This document shows positions 54,405 through 64,000 of a DNA stretch of 64,000 bases, piece after piece. The stretch's first letter is position 1. Each line of letters starts with the position of its first letter. The notes under the pieces were generated by a model. It was given only the letters and a program-made list of their open reading frames with translations. It ran no database searches and was not told where the DNA came from. A program made the translations under genes and the position numbers. The DNA lies in the NCBI RefSeq assembly GCF_000963255.1, contig NZ_JYOV01000012.1:124001-188000 (forward strand), given 5' to 3'. This DNA comes from Streptococcus infantis. GTDB taxonomy: Bacteria; Bacillota; Bacilli; Lactobacillales; Streptococcaceae.

Positions 54405-54860
54405 TTATTTGAGTTGGTAAGACCAGTCTTCCCCATCCTTATAGTAAAAGAACTCACTGAGGTCTTCTTCCAAAAAAACACGAAGCATATCAGACATATC
54501 CTCAGTAGCCAGTTTAAGATGAGATAGATTTTCAAAATCCTCCCACCAGACTTTTCCTTCGTCTGAAGATTGGAGCTCCCCAGTAAAGTGTTCAGTTTTG
54601 TAAAAGAGGACAACATAGCGATAATCTTCATCATCATACCAATCTTTGATATCACAGAGTTGGGGTTTAGAAATGGTCAGACCAGTTTCTTCTTTCACTT
54701 CACGAATGACAGCATCGACAAAGGATTCGCCACGTTCAATATGGCCACCAGGAAAGGTAATGCCAGGCCAGTTAGGACTAACTCGATCTTGAACCAAAAC
54801 CTTGTCCCCATTTTTAATCATACACATGTTGACAAATTCGACTGATTCTCTTCTGTTCAT
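54405..54860 (-). CDS. NUDIX hydrolase
   Basis: A 151-residue NUDIX enzyme. The full NUDIX box is present from GGHIERGESFVDAV to REVKEETGL, which binds the metal and hydrolyses a nucleoside diphosphate linked to another group. The sequence resembles 8-oxo-dGTP diphosphatase-like MutT proteins, but the specificity cannot be fixed. The gene ends 10 bases downstream of the DUF1697 gene on the same strand. Confidence 0.9.
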   Translation of the reverse strand: MNRRESVEFVNMCMIKNGDKVLVQDRVSPNWPGITFPGGHIERGESFVDAVIREVKEETGLTISKPQLCDIKDWYDDEDYRYVVLFYKTEHFTGELQSSDEGKVWWEDFENLSHLKLATEDMSDMLRVFLEEDLSEFFYYKDGEDWSYQLK

Positions 54861-54870
54861 CTTATTTTTC

Positions 54871-55392
54871 CTATTTTGTTAGTAATTTTTCTACCACGTT
54901 TAACTTTCGCATGGTCAGATCAACGCCGAACAGCTTTTCGAGATAGTTGGTATTAAGCTTTTTTCGTTTTGCAGTTCTAGGTAGATAGAGGTAAAGACAA
55001 TGGTTGCCGATACAAATTTCTTCTTCACCATAGTCACTATCCAATTTTTCAAATGGTAGACTTTGGATAGCATTCTGGAAAAGAATTATATGTATACGGT
55101 CATAAAGATAGTGTTCTCCAAACGGATTTTCTTGGACAATTTTTGTAAAATCACTCTTATTTTTAATGACCAGTTTCAAGTCGGCTCCGATTTTTTCTTT
55201 TATTAGAGTATGGACTTGTTCTCGTATTTCTTCTATGGCTAAGTCGCTTTCAAGAATAATATTTCCACTTTGAATATAAGTTCGAACGTGTTGAAAACCA
55301 GCCTCTGTTAAGATATCTACCAGATAAGACATTTTAGGGATAGCATTTTGTCCATTCGGTGTAACACCTCTCAGTAAAATAATATGTTCCAA
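54871..55392 (-). CDS. DUF1697 family protein
   Basis: A protein of about 173 residues with the DUF1697 pattern: a first strand HIILLRGVTPNGQN, then LTEAGFQHVRTYIQSGNIIL, and later ICIGNHCLYLYLP. Function is unknown. I place the start at TTG 55392, five bases after AAAGGAG; an upstream in-frame TTG at 55413 has no site. It is followed by the NUDIX gene on the same strand. Confidence 0.82.
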   Translation of the reverse strand: MEHIILLRGVTPNGQNAIPKMSYLVDILTEAGFQHVRTYIQSGNIILESDLAIEEIREQVHTLIKEKIGADLKLVIKNKSDFTKIVQENPFGEHYLYDRIHIILFQNAIQSLPFEKLDSDYGEEEICIGNHCLYLYLPRTAKRKKLNTNYLEKLFGVDLTMRKLNVVEKLLTK

Positions 55393-55442
55393 AATAGCTC
55401 CTTTCTTATCCAATATCTTTAGATACTATATCATTTATAGTT

Positions 55443-57511
<2,069 letters not shown>

Positions 57512-57635
57512 AGAAATTCTCCATCTTTATCACTTATACATTGACAAAGGTTCTGTCTTTTTTTACAATTATATCATGAAAAATCTTAAAACAAAAGTCT
57601 CGTCACTCTGTTGTCACAAGTAGAAAGGAAGTGTT

Positions 57636-58193
57636 ATGGCCGAACGAAGAATTTCTGAAAATTCGCTTGAAAATCTCAGAAAATCCAATCAAGAATCCAA
57701 TTTACTGACCAGAGAAGCTATCGAAACAGCTCTCTTGCAACTTTTGGAGAAAAAGGAATTGACAAAGATTAGCATTTCTGAGTTGGTCAAACGTGCTGGG
57801 GTTTCCCGTGCAGCCTTTTATCGAAACTATGACTCCAAAGAAGAGATTTTAGAAAGTGTCTTTAAACGTAGCGTCCATAACATCATGGAGCAATTGAGTC
57901 ATTACGATGTTAAAACGGACCTCTATCTGGTTTGGGTTCGCCTCTTTAGAGAAGCCAAGAAAGAGGCTAAGGTTATTCAGCTTGCCTTGGACTACCACTT
58001 GGAAAAAATCTTTGTGCAAGCCATGCAAGAATTTTTAGAAAAATACTATGGAAAATCAAAAGGAGTCAGCTCTTACCTGCATTCTTTTTGGAGTTCTGCC
58101 ATCGTATCAGTTTTGCTTAAGTGGATCAAGGATGGAATGAAGGTTCCTGCTGAAAAAATTGCAGATTTACGCCTACCATTTTTCAAAAAATAA
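57636..58193 (+). CDS. TetR/AcrR-family regulator
   Basis: A 185-residue regulator. The helix-turn-helix is ISISELVKRAGVSRAAFYRNYDSKEEIL (about residues 47-74), typical of TetR proteins of the DhaS-like branch with a C-terminal ligand domain. AAAGGAAG precedes the ATG. It is divergent from degV and 18 bases upstream of the dCMP deaminase gene. Its target is unknown; degV is a natural candidate because of the divergent arrangement. Confidence 0.88.
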   Translation: MAERRISENSLENLRKSNQESNLLTREAIETALLQLLEKKELTKISISELVKRAGVSRAAFYRNYDSKEEILESVFKRSVHNIMEQLSHYDVKTDLYLVWVRLFREAKKEAKVIQLALDYHLEKIFVQAMQEFLEKYYGKSKGVSSYLHSFWSSAIVSVLLKWIKDGMKVPAEKIADLRLPFFKK

Positions 58194-58211
58194 ACCAAGA
58201 GGAGAGAAGAT

Positions 58212-58679
58212 ATGACAGAAAAAAGACTGGCTTGGGATGAGTATTTTGCTGCTCAAGCTCTATTGATTGCCAATCGTTCAACCTGTAAACGCGCTAAGGT
58301 AGGAGCTGTTTTAGTCAAGGATAATAAGGTGATTTCAACAGGATACAATGGTTCTGTATCAGGAACAGAGCACTGTATTGACCACGACTGTCTGGTGATT
58401 GAGGGTCACTGTGTTCGTACCCTTCATGCAGAAGTGAATGCTATCTTACAAGGGTCAGAGCGTGGCGTTCCAAAAGGTTTCACAGCCTACGTTACACATT
58501 TTCCATGCCTCAACTGTACCAAGCAATTGCTTCAGGTAGGTTGTGAGCGTGTCGTGTATATCAATCAATACCGTATGGATGACTACGCCCAGTATCTCTA
58601 TCGTGAAAAAGGTACCGAGTTGACCCATTTATCGCTAGAGACAGTACAAGCAGCTCTTCAAGAAGCTAACTTGATTTAA
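58212..58679 (+). CDS. Deoxycytidylate (dCMP) deaminase, ComEB-like
   Basis: A 155-residue zinc deaminase that turns dCMP into dUMP for thymidylate synthesis. Zinc ligands are H72 (in HAE, with catalytic E74), C99 and C102 (PCLNC). The C/H-rich insert TEHCIDHDC and GHCVRTLHAEVNA are typical of the dCMP deaminase group, which includes ComEB encoded in competence loci. GAGGAGAG precedes the ATG. It is likely co-transcribed with the TetR-like gene. Confidence 0.93.
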   Translation: MTEKRLAWDEYFAAQALLIANRSTCKRAKVGAVLVKDNKVISTGYNGSVSGTEHCIDHDCLVIEGHCVRTLHAEVNAILQGSERGVPKGFTAYVTHFPCLNCTKQLLQVGCERVVYINQYRMDDYAQYLYREKGTELTHLSLETVQAALQEANLI

Positions 58680-58683
58680 AAAT

Positions 58684-58732
58684 TAAAAAAAAGATGGTTT
58701 AGAAGGATTTTTAAACCATTTTTTGATATAAT
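58684..58732 (+). terminator. Terminator fused to upp extended -10 promoter
   Basis: ATGGTTTA (58694-58701) pairs with TAAACCAT (58712-58719); the T tract runs directly into TGA-TATAAT (58724-58732), the upp extended -10. Confidence 0.75.
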
Positions 58733-58765
58733 AAGAAGAATAAATTGAAAGAAGGAATTCAGAAA

Positions 58766-59395
58766 ATGGGAAAACTTGAAGTCATTAATCATCCACTCAT
58801 TCAACACAAATTGTCAATCTTGCGTCGTACAGACACTTCTACAAAAGCTTTTCGTGAGTTAGTAGATGAAATTGCTATGTTGATGGGATATGAAGTACTT
58901 CGTGATCTTCCGCTTGAAGACGTTGAAATCGAAACACCTATCACAAAAACAGTTCAAAAACAATTGGCTGGTAAAAAATTGGCAATTGTTCCAATCTTGC
59001 GTGCAGGTATCGGGATGGTCGATGGGCTATTGAGCTTGGTTCCAGCAGCCAAAGTTGGACATATTGGTATGTACCGTGACGAAGAAACTCTTCAACCAGT
59101 AGAATACTTGGTTAAATTACCTGAAGATATCGACCAACGTCAAATTTTTGTGGTTGACCCTATGCTTGCAACAGGTGGTTCTGCAATCTTGGCTGTTGAT
59201 TCCCTCAAAAAACGTGGAGCATCAAACATCAAATTTGTCTGCCTTGTATCTGCTCCAGAAGGTGTAAAAGCTCTTCAAGAAGCTCACCCAGATGTAGAAA
59301 TCTTTACAGCAGCTTTGGATGAACGTTTGAACGAACATGGCTATATCGTTCCAGGCCTTGGTGACGCTGGAGACCGTTTGTTCGGAACTAAGTAA
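58766..59395 (+). CDS. upp: Uracil phosphoribosyltransferase
   Basis: Upp salvages uracil to UMP with PRPP. The 209-residue product starts [20 protein letters not shown] and has [10 protein letters not shown], the PRPP-binding [12 protein letters not shown] and the uracil-binding [13 protein letters not shown]. Start: ATG 58766 after GAAGGAA; the in-frame TTG at 58745 is less likely. It lies upstream of clpP, as in pneumococcus, but with a separate promoter. Confidence 0.97.
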   Translation: MGKLEVINHPLIQHKLSILRRTDTSTKAFRELVDEIAMLMGYEVLRDLPLEDVEIETPITKTVQKQLAGKKLAIVPILRAGIGMVDGLLSLVPAAKVGHIGMYRDEETLQPVEYLVKLPEDIDQRQIFVVDPMLATGGSAILAVDSLKKRGASNIKFVCLVSAPEGVKALQEAHPDVEIFTAALDERLNEHGYIVPGLGDAGDRLFGTK

Positions 59396-59483
59396 AATTC
59401 TAAGCATAAACTAAAACTGTTCATTGGTTTTAGTCTAGAAAGGAGGTTGAATTTTTGTGTCTGTTTTTAGGATAGAGCAAAAA

Positions 59484-59513
59484 TTTGACCTTTTTTGACC
59501 AAAAAGATATAAT
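59484..59513 (+). promoter_or_regulatory. clpP promoter with CtsR operator
   Basis: TTGACC (59485-59490), 17 bases, TATAAT (59508-59513). The repeat TTTGACCTTTTTTGACC (59484-59500) is the complement of the CtsR consensus GGTCAAANANRGTCAAA and covers the -35. Heat should relieve CtsR repression. Confidence 0.9.
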
Positions 59514-59567
59514 AGTCCTGTATCAAGTCGTTTGACTAAGAAAAATTGAAATCAGAAGGAGAAATGA

Positions 59568-60158
59568 ATGATTCCTGTAGTTATTGAACAAACAAGTCGT
59601 GGAGAACGTTCATATGACATTTACTCACGTCTTCTAAAAGATCGTATCATCATGTTGACTGGACCAGTCGAAGACAATATGGCAAACTCAGTTATCGCCC
59701 AATTGCTATTCTTGGATGCCCAAGATAGTACAAAAGATATTTACCTTTATGTAAATACTCCTGGTGGTTCTGTATCAGCTGGTTTGGCAATCGTTGATAC
59801 TATGAACTTTATTAAGGCAGATGTCCAAACCATCGTTATGGGGATGGCTGCTTCAATGGGAACAATTATTGCCTCAAGTGGAGCAAAGGGCAAACGTTTC
59901 ATGCTTCCGAATGCAGAATACATGATTCACCAACCGATGGGTGGTACAGGTGGTGGTACACAGCAAACAGATATGGCGATTGCTGCTGAACACTTGCTTA
60001 AAACTCGTAAGACTTTGGAGCAAATTCTTGCAGATAATTCTGGTAAATCAGTTGAGCAAATCCATGCAGATGCTGAACGTGATTACTGGATGAGCGCTCA
60101 AGAAACACTTGAATATGGTTTCATTGATGAAATCATGGCTAATAATTCTTTGAATTAA
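59568..60158 (+). CDS. clpP: ATP-dependent Clp protease proteolytic subunit
   Basis: ClpP forms the tetradecameric serine protease chamber that works with ClpC, ClpE and ClpX. The 196-residue product has the catalytic triad S96 (GMAASMG), H121 (MIHQP) and D172 (AERDYW). AGAAGGAGA precedes the ATG. A CtsR operator overlaps its promoter, so it belongs to the class III heat-shock regulon. Confidence 0.98.
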   Translation: MIPVVIEQTSRGERSYDIYSRLLKDRIIMLTGPVEDNMANSVIAQLLFLDAQDSTKDIYLYVNTPGGSVSAGLAIVDTMNFIKADVQTIVMGMAASMGTIIASSGAKGKRFMLPNAEYMIHQPMGGTGGGTQQTDMAIAAEHLLKTRKTLEQILADNSGKSVEQIHADAERDYWMSAQETLEYGFIDEIMANNSLN

Positions 60159-60165
60159 TCTTTTG

Positions 60166-60202
60166 AAGCAAACTCGACTGAGTTTGCTTTTTTTGATATA
60201 AT
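60166..60202 (+). terminator. clpP terminator fused to ylbG extended -10 promoter
   Basis: AAGCAAACTC pairs with GAGTTTGCTT; the T tract leads straight into TGA-TATAAT (60194-60202), the next gene's extended -10. Confidence 0.8.
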
Positions 60203-60233
60203 AGTAAGAAGATTATTAGAAGGAAGTTGTAAT

Positions 60234-60503
60234 ATGTTTCAAAAAGAGAATCGGTCTGGTCTGATTATCTACCTATACTATAATCGTGATGCAAAAAAAC
60301 TCGATCATTATGGTGATATTTGTTACCACTCTAAAAAACACCGTTATCTGCAACTGTATGTCCCAACAGAAGAAGTGGAAGAAGTGGTTAGCCGTTTAGG
60401 AAAAGAGAGATTTATCAAAAAAGTGCGACGATGTCATATCCAAGAATTGGAAACTCCCTTTGTTGGTAGTCTCTATAGAAATAGCGAAAACGTTATCATG
60501 TAA
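60234..60503 (+). CDS. YlbG family protein (DUF2129)
   Basis: An 89-residue protein with the YlbG/DUF2129 sequence: [19 protein letters not shown], a [10 protein letters not shown] segment and the closing [13 protein letters not shown]. Function is unknown; in Bacillus relatives ylbG is near small conserved genes. AAGGAAG precedes the ATG. It is monocistronic between clpP and livJ. Confidence 0.88.
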   Translation: MFQKENRSGLIIYLYYNRDAKKLDHYGDICYHSKKHRYLQLYVPTEEVEEVVSRLGKERFIKKVRRCHIQELETPFVGSLYRNSENVIM

Positions 60504-60520
60504 AAATTAAGGTAAATGTG

Positions 60521-60549
60521 TTGACAATTTTCAGATAATTCGGTATATT
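60521..60549 (+). promoter_or_regulatory. liv operon promoter with CodY box
   Basis: TTGACA (60521-60526), 17 bases, TATATT (60544-60549). AATTTTCAGATAATT (60526-60540) matches the CodY consensus AATTTTCWGAAAATT at 14 of 15 positions and fills the promoter spacer, so CodY with branched-chain amino acids should block transcription. Confidence 0.85.
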
Positions 60550-60591
60550 CTTAACATGTAATTTAAATTAAGAAATTAAAAGGAGATAAAC

Positions 60592-61752
60592 ATGAAGAAA
60601 AAATTTGCATTGTCACTTGTAGCTCTTGCAAGTGTAGCTGTTTTAGCAGCTTGTGGAGAAGTGAAGACAGGAGCTTCAAATTCAACTGGTAACCCAGTGG
60701 ATGAGAAAGTCGTTAAAATTGGTTTCAACTTTGAAGAAACTGGTGCTGTAGCATCTTATGGTACATCTGAGCAAAAGGGTGCTCAACTTGCAGTTGATGA
60801 AATCAACGCAGCAGGTGGTATCGATGGAAAACAGATCGAAGTAGTAGACAAAGATAACAAATCTGAAACTGCTGAAGCTGCTTCAGTTTCAACAAACCTT
60901 GTTACTCAATCTAAAGTAGCAGCAATCGTAGGACCTGCAACTTCAGGTGCAACTGCAGCAGCAGTAGCAAATGCTACACAAGCTGGGGTTCCATTGATTT
61001 CTCCAAGTGCTACTCAAGATGGTTTGACAAAAGGTCAAGATTTCCTTTTCATCGGAACATTCCAAGATAGCTTCCAAGGAAAAATTATTTCTAACTATGT
61101 TACAAACAAGTTGAACGCTAAGAAAGTTGTCTTGTATACTGATAACTCAAGCGACTACGCTAAAGGAATTGCAAAATCATTCCGTGATTCATTCTCAGGC
61201 GAAATCGTAGCAGATGAAACGTTTGTATCAGGTGACACTGACTTCCAAGCAGCTTTGACAAAAATCAAAGATAAAGACTTTGATGCAATCGTGTTACCAG
61301 GTTACTACACAGAAGCTGGTAAGATTGTAAACCAAGCTCGTGGTATGGGAATTGATAAACCAATCATTGGTGGTGACGGATTTAACGGTGCAGAGTTTGT
61401 TCAACAAGCAACTGCTGAAAGAGCAACAAACATCTACTTTATCTCAGGATTCTCAACTACTGTTGATGTTTCAGATAAAGCAAAAGCCTTCCTTGAAGCT
61501 TACCGTGCAAAATACAACGAAGATCCTTCAACATTTGCAGCTCTTGCTTATGACTCAGTTTACCTTGTAGCTAATGCAGCAAAAGGTGCAAAAACTTCAG
61601 TTGATATCAAGAACAATCTTGCTAAAACACAAAACTTTGAAGGTGTTACAGGTCAAACAAGCTTTGATGCAGATCACAACACTGTGAAAACAGCCTTCAT
61701 GATGACCATGAATAATGGTAAAGTAGAAGCGGCAGAAGTCGTAAAACCATAA
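60592..61752 (+). CDS. livJ: Branched-chain amino acid ABC transporter binding lipoprotein LivJ
   Basis: A 386-residue lipoprotein that binds leucine, isoleucine and valine. The lipobox is VLAACGE, giving a lipid-anchored Cys21. The mature domain shows KIGFNFEETGAVASYG, LAVDEINAAGGIDGK and PLISPSATQDGLT, typical of type I binding proteins. AAAGGAG precedes the ATG. It is the first gene of livJHMG and is followed by a hairpin that may keep its mRNA in excess over the permease genes. Confidence 0.95.
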   Translation: MKKKFALSLVALASVAVLAACGEVKTGASNSTGNPVDEKVVKIGFNFEETGAVASYGTSEQKGAQLAVDEINAAGGIDGKQIEVVDKDNKSETAEAASVSTNLVTQSKVAAIVGPATSGATAAAVANATQAGVPLISPSATQDGLTKGQDFLFIGTFQDSFQGKIISNYVTNKLNAKKVVLYTDNSSDYAKGIAKSFRDSFSGEIVADETFVSGDTDFQAALTKIKDKDFDAIVLPGYYTEAGKIVNQARGMGIDKPIIGGDGFNGAEFVQQATAERATNIYFISGFSTTVDVSDKAKAFLEAYRAKYNEDPSTFAALAYDSVYLVANAAKGAKTSVDIKNNLAKTQNFEGVTGQTSFDADHNTVKTAFMMTMNNGKVEAAEVVKP

Positions 61753-61760
61753 TTATAGAT

Positions 61761-61800
61761 ACAGGAAATGGGGAATGAGCTTTTACTCACTCCCTGTTTC
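61761..61800 (+). terminator. Hairpin between livJ and livH
   Basis: GGGAATGAG pairs with CTCACTCCC (one mismatch), without a pure T run. It likely acts as a partial terminator or RNA stabiliser, giving more binding protein than permease. Confidence 0.5.
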
Positions 61801-61867
61801 GGTGTTTATGAAAGGATTATTTTTTTATAAAAATCCTAAAAAATAAAACTTAGAAAGAGTGAACCAT

Positions 61868-62737
61868 ATGCTTCAACAACTTGTCAATGGTCTAATCTTG
61901 GGGAGTGTCTATGCACTGCTAGCCCTAGGTTATACTATGGTTTATGGAATTATCAAGCTCATTAACTTTGCCCACGGTGATATTTACATGATGGGTGCTT
62001 TCATGGGTTATTTTTTGATTAATTCCTTGCAATTAAATTTCTTTGTTGCCTTGATCTTATCGATGATTGGAACGGCAATTCTCGGTGTTATCATTGAGTT
62101 CCTAGCTTATCGTCCATTACGTCATTCAACTCGTATCTCTGTATTGATTACAGCCATCGGGGTTTCCTTCTTACTGGAGTATGGGATGGTCTATCTGGTA
62201 GGCGCCAATACACGTGCCTTTCCTCAAGCAATCCAAACAGTTCGTTATGACTTGGGCCCAATCAGTCTAACAAATATTCAATTGTTGATTTTGACTGTCT
62301 CACTTGTTTTGATGGTTCTTCTACAACTCATCGTACAAAAAACCAAGATGGGGAAAGCCATGCGTGCCGTTTCTGTAGATAGTGATGCTGCTCAGCTGAT
62401 GGGGATTAACGTGAACCGTACAATCAGTTTCACCTTTGCATTGGGTTCAGCTCTAGCTGGTGCAGCGGGTGTCTTGATTGCACTTTACTATAACTCTCTT
62501 GAACCATTGATGGGAATGACTCCAGGTATTAAATCATTTGTGGCTGCCGTTCTTGGTGGTATCGGAATCATCCCTGGTGCAGCTCTGGGTGGCTTTGTTA
62601 TTGGTCTTTTGGAGACATTTGCTACCGCCTTCGGAATGTCAGATTTCCGTGATGCCATCGTGTATGGAATCTTGCTCTTAATCTTGATTGTTCGTCCAGC
62701 TGGTATCCTCGGTAAGAATGTGAAAGAGAAGGTGTAA
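61868..62737 (+). CDS. livH: Branched-chain amino acid ABC transporter permease LivH
   Basis: A 289-residue membrane permease with about eight helices. It starts MLQQLVNGLILGSVYALLAL and has the LivH-type motifs GYTMVYGIIKLINFAHGD and AVSVDSDAAQLMGINV, then AAVLGGIGIIPGAALGGF. I chose ATG 61868 because GAAAGAG is better spaced to it than to the in-frame GTG at 61859 and because family members start MLQQ. It pairs with LivM. Confidence 0.94.
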   Translation: MLQQLVNGLILGSVYALLALGYTMVYGIIKLINFAHGDIYMMGAFMGYFLINSLQLNFFVALILSMIGTAILGVIIEFLAYRPLRHSTRISVLITAIGVSFLLEYGMVYLVGANTRAFPQAIQTVRYDLGPISLTNIQLLILTVSLVLMVLLQLIVQKTKMGKAMRAVSVDSDAAQLMGINVNRTISFTFALGSALAGAAGVLIALYYNSLEPLMGMTPGIKSFVAAVLGGIGIIPGAALGGFVIGLLETFATAFGMSDFRDAIVYGILLLILIVRPAGILGKNVKEKV

Positions 62738-62740
62738 ACA

Positions 62741-63697
62741 ATGAAAGAAAATTTAAAAGTTAACATTCTATGGTTATTCCTTTTGTTGCTTGGATATGGT
62801 TTGATTAGCCTATTGGTTTCAGTAGGAATCTTGAATCTTTTCCATATTCAGATTATTGAACAAATCGGTATCAATATTATTCTAGCAGTAGGTCTTAACC
62901 TAATCGTTGGGTTCTCTGGTCAGTTTTCACTTGGACATGCTGGATTTATGGCTATTGGTGCCTATGCAGCAGCTATTATTGGTTCTAAAACTCCAACCTA
63001 TGGTGCATTCTTTGGAGCTATGTTGCTCGGTGCTATCATTGCTGGTTTGGTTGCCTTGGTAGTTGGAATTCCTACCCTACGTTTGAAAGGGGATTATCTC
63101 GCGGTTGCGACACTTGGTGTTGCTGAAATTATTCGTATCTTCATTATTAATGGTGGAAGCCTTACAAACGGTGCAGCTGGTATTTTGGGGATTCCTAACT
63201 TTACAACTTGGCAAATGGTATACTTCTTTGCCGTGATTACAACGATTGCCACTCTTAATTTCCTTCGCAGTCCTATCGGACGTTTAACCTTATCAGTTCG
63301 TGAAGATGAGATTGCTGCTGAGTCAGTAGGGGTAAATACTACAAAAATTAAAATTATTGCTTTTGTTTTTGGTGCTGTTACTGCAAGTATCGCAGGTACT
63401 CTTCAGTCAGGATTTATCGGATCAGTCGTACCAAAAGATTATACGTTCATCAACTCTATCAATGTATTGATTATCGTTGTATTTGGTGGTTTAGGATCCA
63501 TTACAGGGGCAATTGTTGCTGCAATCGTGCTTGGAATCTTGAACATGCTCCTTCAAGATGTGGCCAGCATTCGTATGATTATCTATGCTTTGGCCTTAGT
63601 ACTCGTTATGATCTTCAGACCAGGTGGTCTTCTTGGAACTTGGGAATTGAGCCTATCACGTCTCTTTAAAAAAGGTAAGAAGGAGGGACAAAACTAA
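62741..63697 (+). CDS. livM: Branched-chain amino acid ABC transporter permease LivM
   Basis: A 318-residue permease with about eight or nine helices. Typical motifs are GLNLIVGFSGQFSLGHAGFMAIGAY, RLKGDYLAVATLG and FGGLGSITGAIVAA. It starts three bases after livH, and its TAA stop overlaps the livG start (TAATG). Together with LivH it forms the membrane channel for branched-chain amino acids. Confidence 0.95.
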   Translation: MKENLKVNILWLFLLLLGYGLISLLVSVGILNLFHIQIIEQIGINIILAVGLNLIVGFSGQFSLGHAGFMAIGAYAAAIIGSKTPTYGAFFGAMLLGAIIAGLVALVVGIPTLRLKGDYLAVATLGVAEIIRIFIINGGSLTNGAAGILGIPNFTTWQMVYFFAVITTIATLNFLRSPIGRLTLSVREDEIAAESVGVNTTKIKIIAFVFGAVTASIAGTLQSGFIGSVVPKDYTFINSINVLIIVVFGGLGSITGAIVAAIVLGILNMLLQDVASIRMIIYALALVLVMIFRPGGLLGTWELSLSRLFKKGKKEGQN

Positions 63698-64000
63698 TGG
63701 CATTGCTTGAAGTAAAAAATTTAACCAAACATTTTGGTGGTCTGACAGCCGTTGGGGACGTCACTCTCGAATTGAACGAAGGTGAACTTGTTGGTTTGAT
63801 TGGGCCGAATGGTGCTGGGAAAACAACCCTCTTCAACTTGTTGACAGGTGTTTATGAACCAAGCGAAGGAACAGTAACCTTGGATGGTCACTTGTTAAAT
63901 GGCAAGCAACCCTATAAAATCGCATCTCTTGGTTTAGGGCGTACCTTCCAAAATATCCGCCTTTTTAAGGACTTGACAGTTTTGGATAACGTTCTGGTTG
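63697..64000 (+). CDS. livG: Branched-chain amino acid ABC transporter ATPase LivG (partial, 5' part)
   Basis: The first 101 codons are present; the gene runs past the window end. It starts MALLEVKNLTKHFGG with Walker A GPNGAGKT and LGRTFQNIRLF, which is the Q-loop region typical of LivG. AAGGAGG precedes the ATG, which overlaps the livM stop by one base. livF would be expected next. Confidence 0.94.
   Translation, partial: MALLEVKNLTKHFGGLTAVGDVTLELNEGELVGLIGPNGAGKTTLFNLLTGVYEPSEGTVTLDGHLLNGKQPYKIASLGLGRTFQNIRLFKDLTVLDNVLV

Noticed and set aside
54320..54655. 111-codon minus-strand frame overlapping the NUDIX gene and BOX
   Set aside because: It overlaps the NUDIX gene in another frame, runs into the BOX repeat and matches no protein pattern.

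Overview
The window looks like a chromosomal segment of a Mitis-group streptococcus (S. mitis / S. pneumoniae cluster). Seen directly: BOX repeats (four clear copies and one decayed), short AT-rich intergenic regions with frequent TGn-TATAAT extended -10 promoters, a YSIRK/LPXTG surface beta-galactosidase, spxB pyruvate oxidase, a copY-cupA-copA operon, and the order upp-clpP-ylbG-livJHMG. From memory of pneumococcal maps, much of the core backbone is collinear with that species; I cannot settle the species without a search.

Layout. 1-5.1 kb: tail of thyA, a small DUF3042 gene on the minus strand, then the overlapping miaA-hflX-(hypothetical)-rnz-SDR operon. 5.2-13.1 kb: an accessory block rich in immunity-type proteins (three SMI1/KNR4 SUKH proteins, one ankyrin protein, one DUF4241 protein and three unrecognised genes) with no toxin in sight, interrupted by a BOX element and by a CcpA-controlled cytoplasmic GH13 amylase. 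13.1-20.8 kb: terminator, full BOX, cre-like sites and the 2337-residue bgaA. 21-24.5 kb: an ABC exporter pair. 24.5-29.9 kb: murD-murG-divIB, then pyrF-pyrE behind a PyrR attenuator.

29.9-41.2 kb is the most unusual stretch. It is bracketed by two decayed IS3-family remnants with the same end sequence and orientation. It carries a compact Fst-type type I toxin-antitoxin locus with convergent promoters, a shared bidirectional terminator and paired direct repeats; xpaC-telA; and a type I restriction-modification system ordered hsdR-abiH-hsdS-hsdM. Three features there deserve attention: the HsdR N-terminus carries a module homologous to the C-terminus of the neighbouring XpaC; the hsdR leader has an (AT)9 tract and a stem that pairs with its own ribosome binding site; and abiH is preceded by four 52-bp tandem repeats, one of which forms a promoter.

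41.2-64 kb returns to core genes: a polar amino acid ABC transporter (minus strand), the copper operon with a duplicated CopY operator/promoter unit, spxB with cre-like palindromes, a VOC protein, a DUF3592 protein, manA, an NSS sodium symporter with a structured leader, a TipA-like MerR regulator with an internal start, NUDIX, DUF1697, a flavoprotein, degV, a TetR-like regulator, dCMP deaminase, upp, CtsR-controlled clpP, ylbG, and the branched-chain amino acid transporter livJHMG with a CodY box in its promoter. livG runs off the end.

No tRNA, rRNA, CRISPR array or intact insertion sequence was found.
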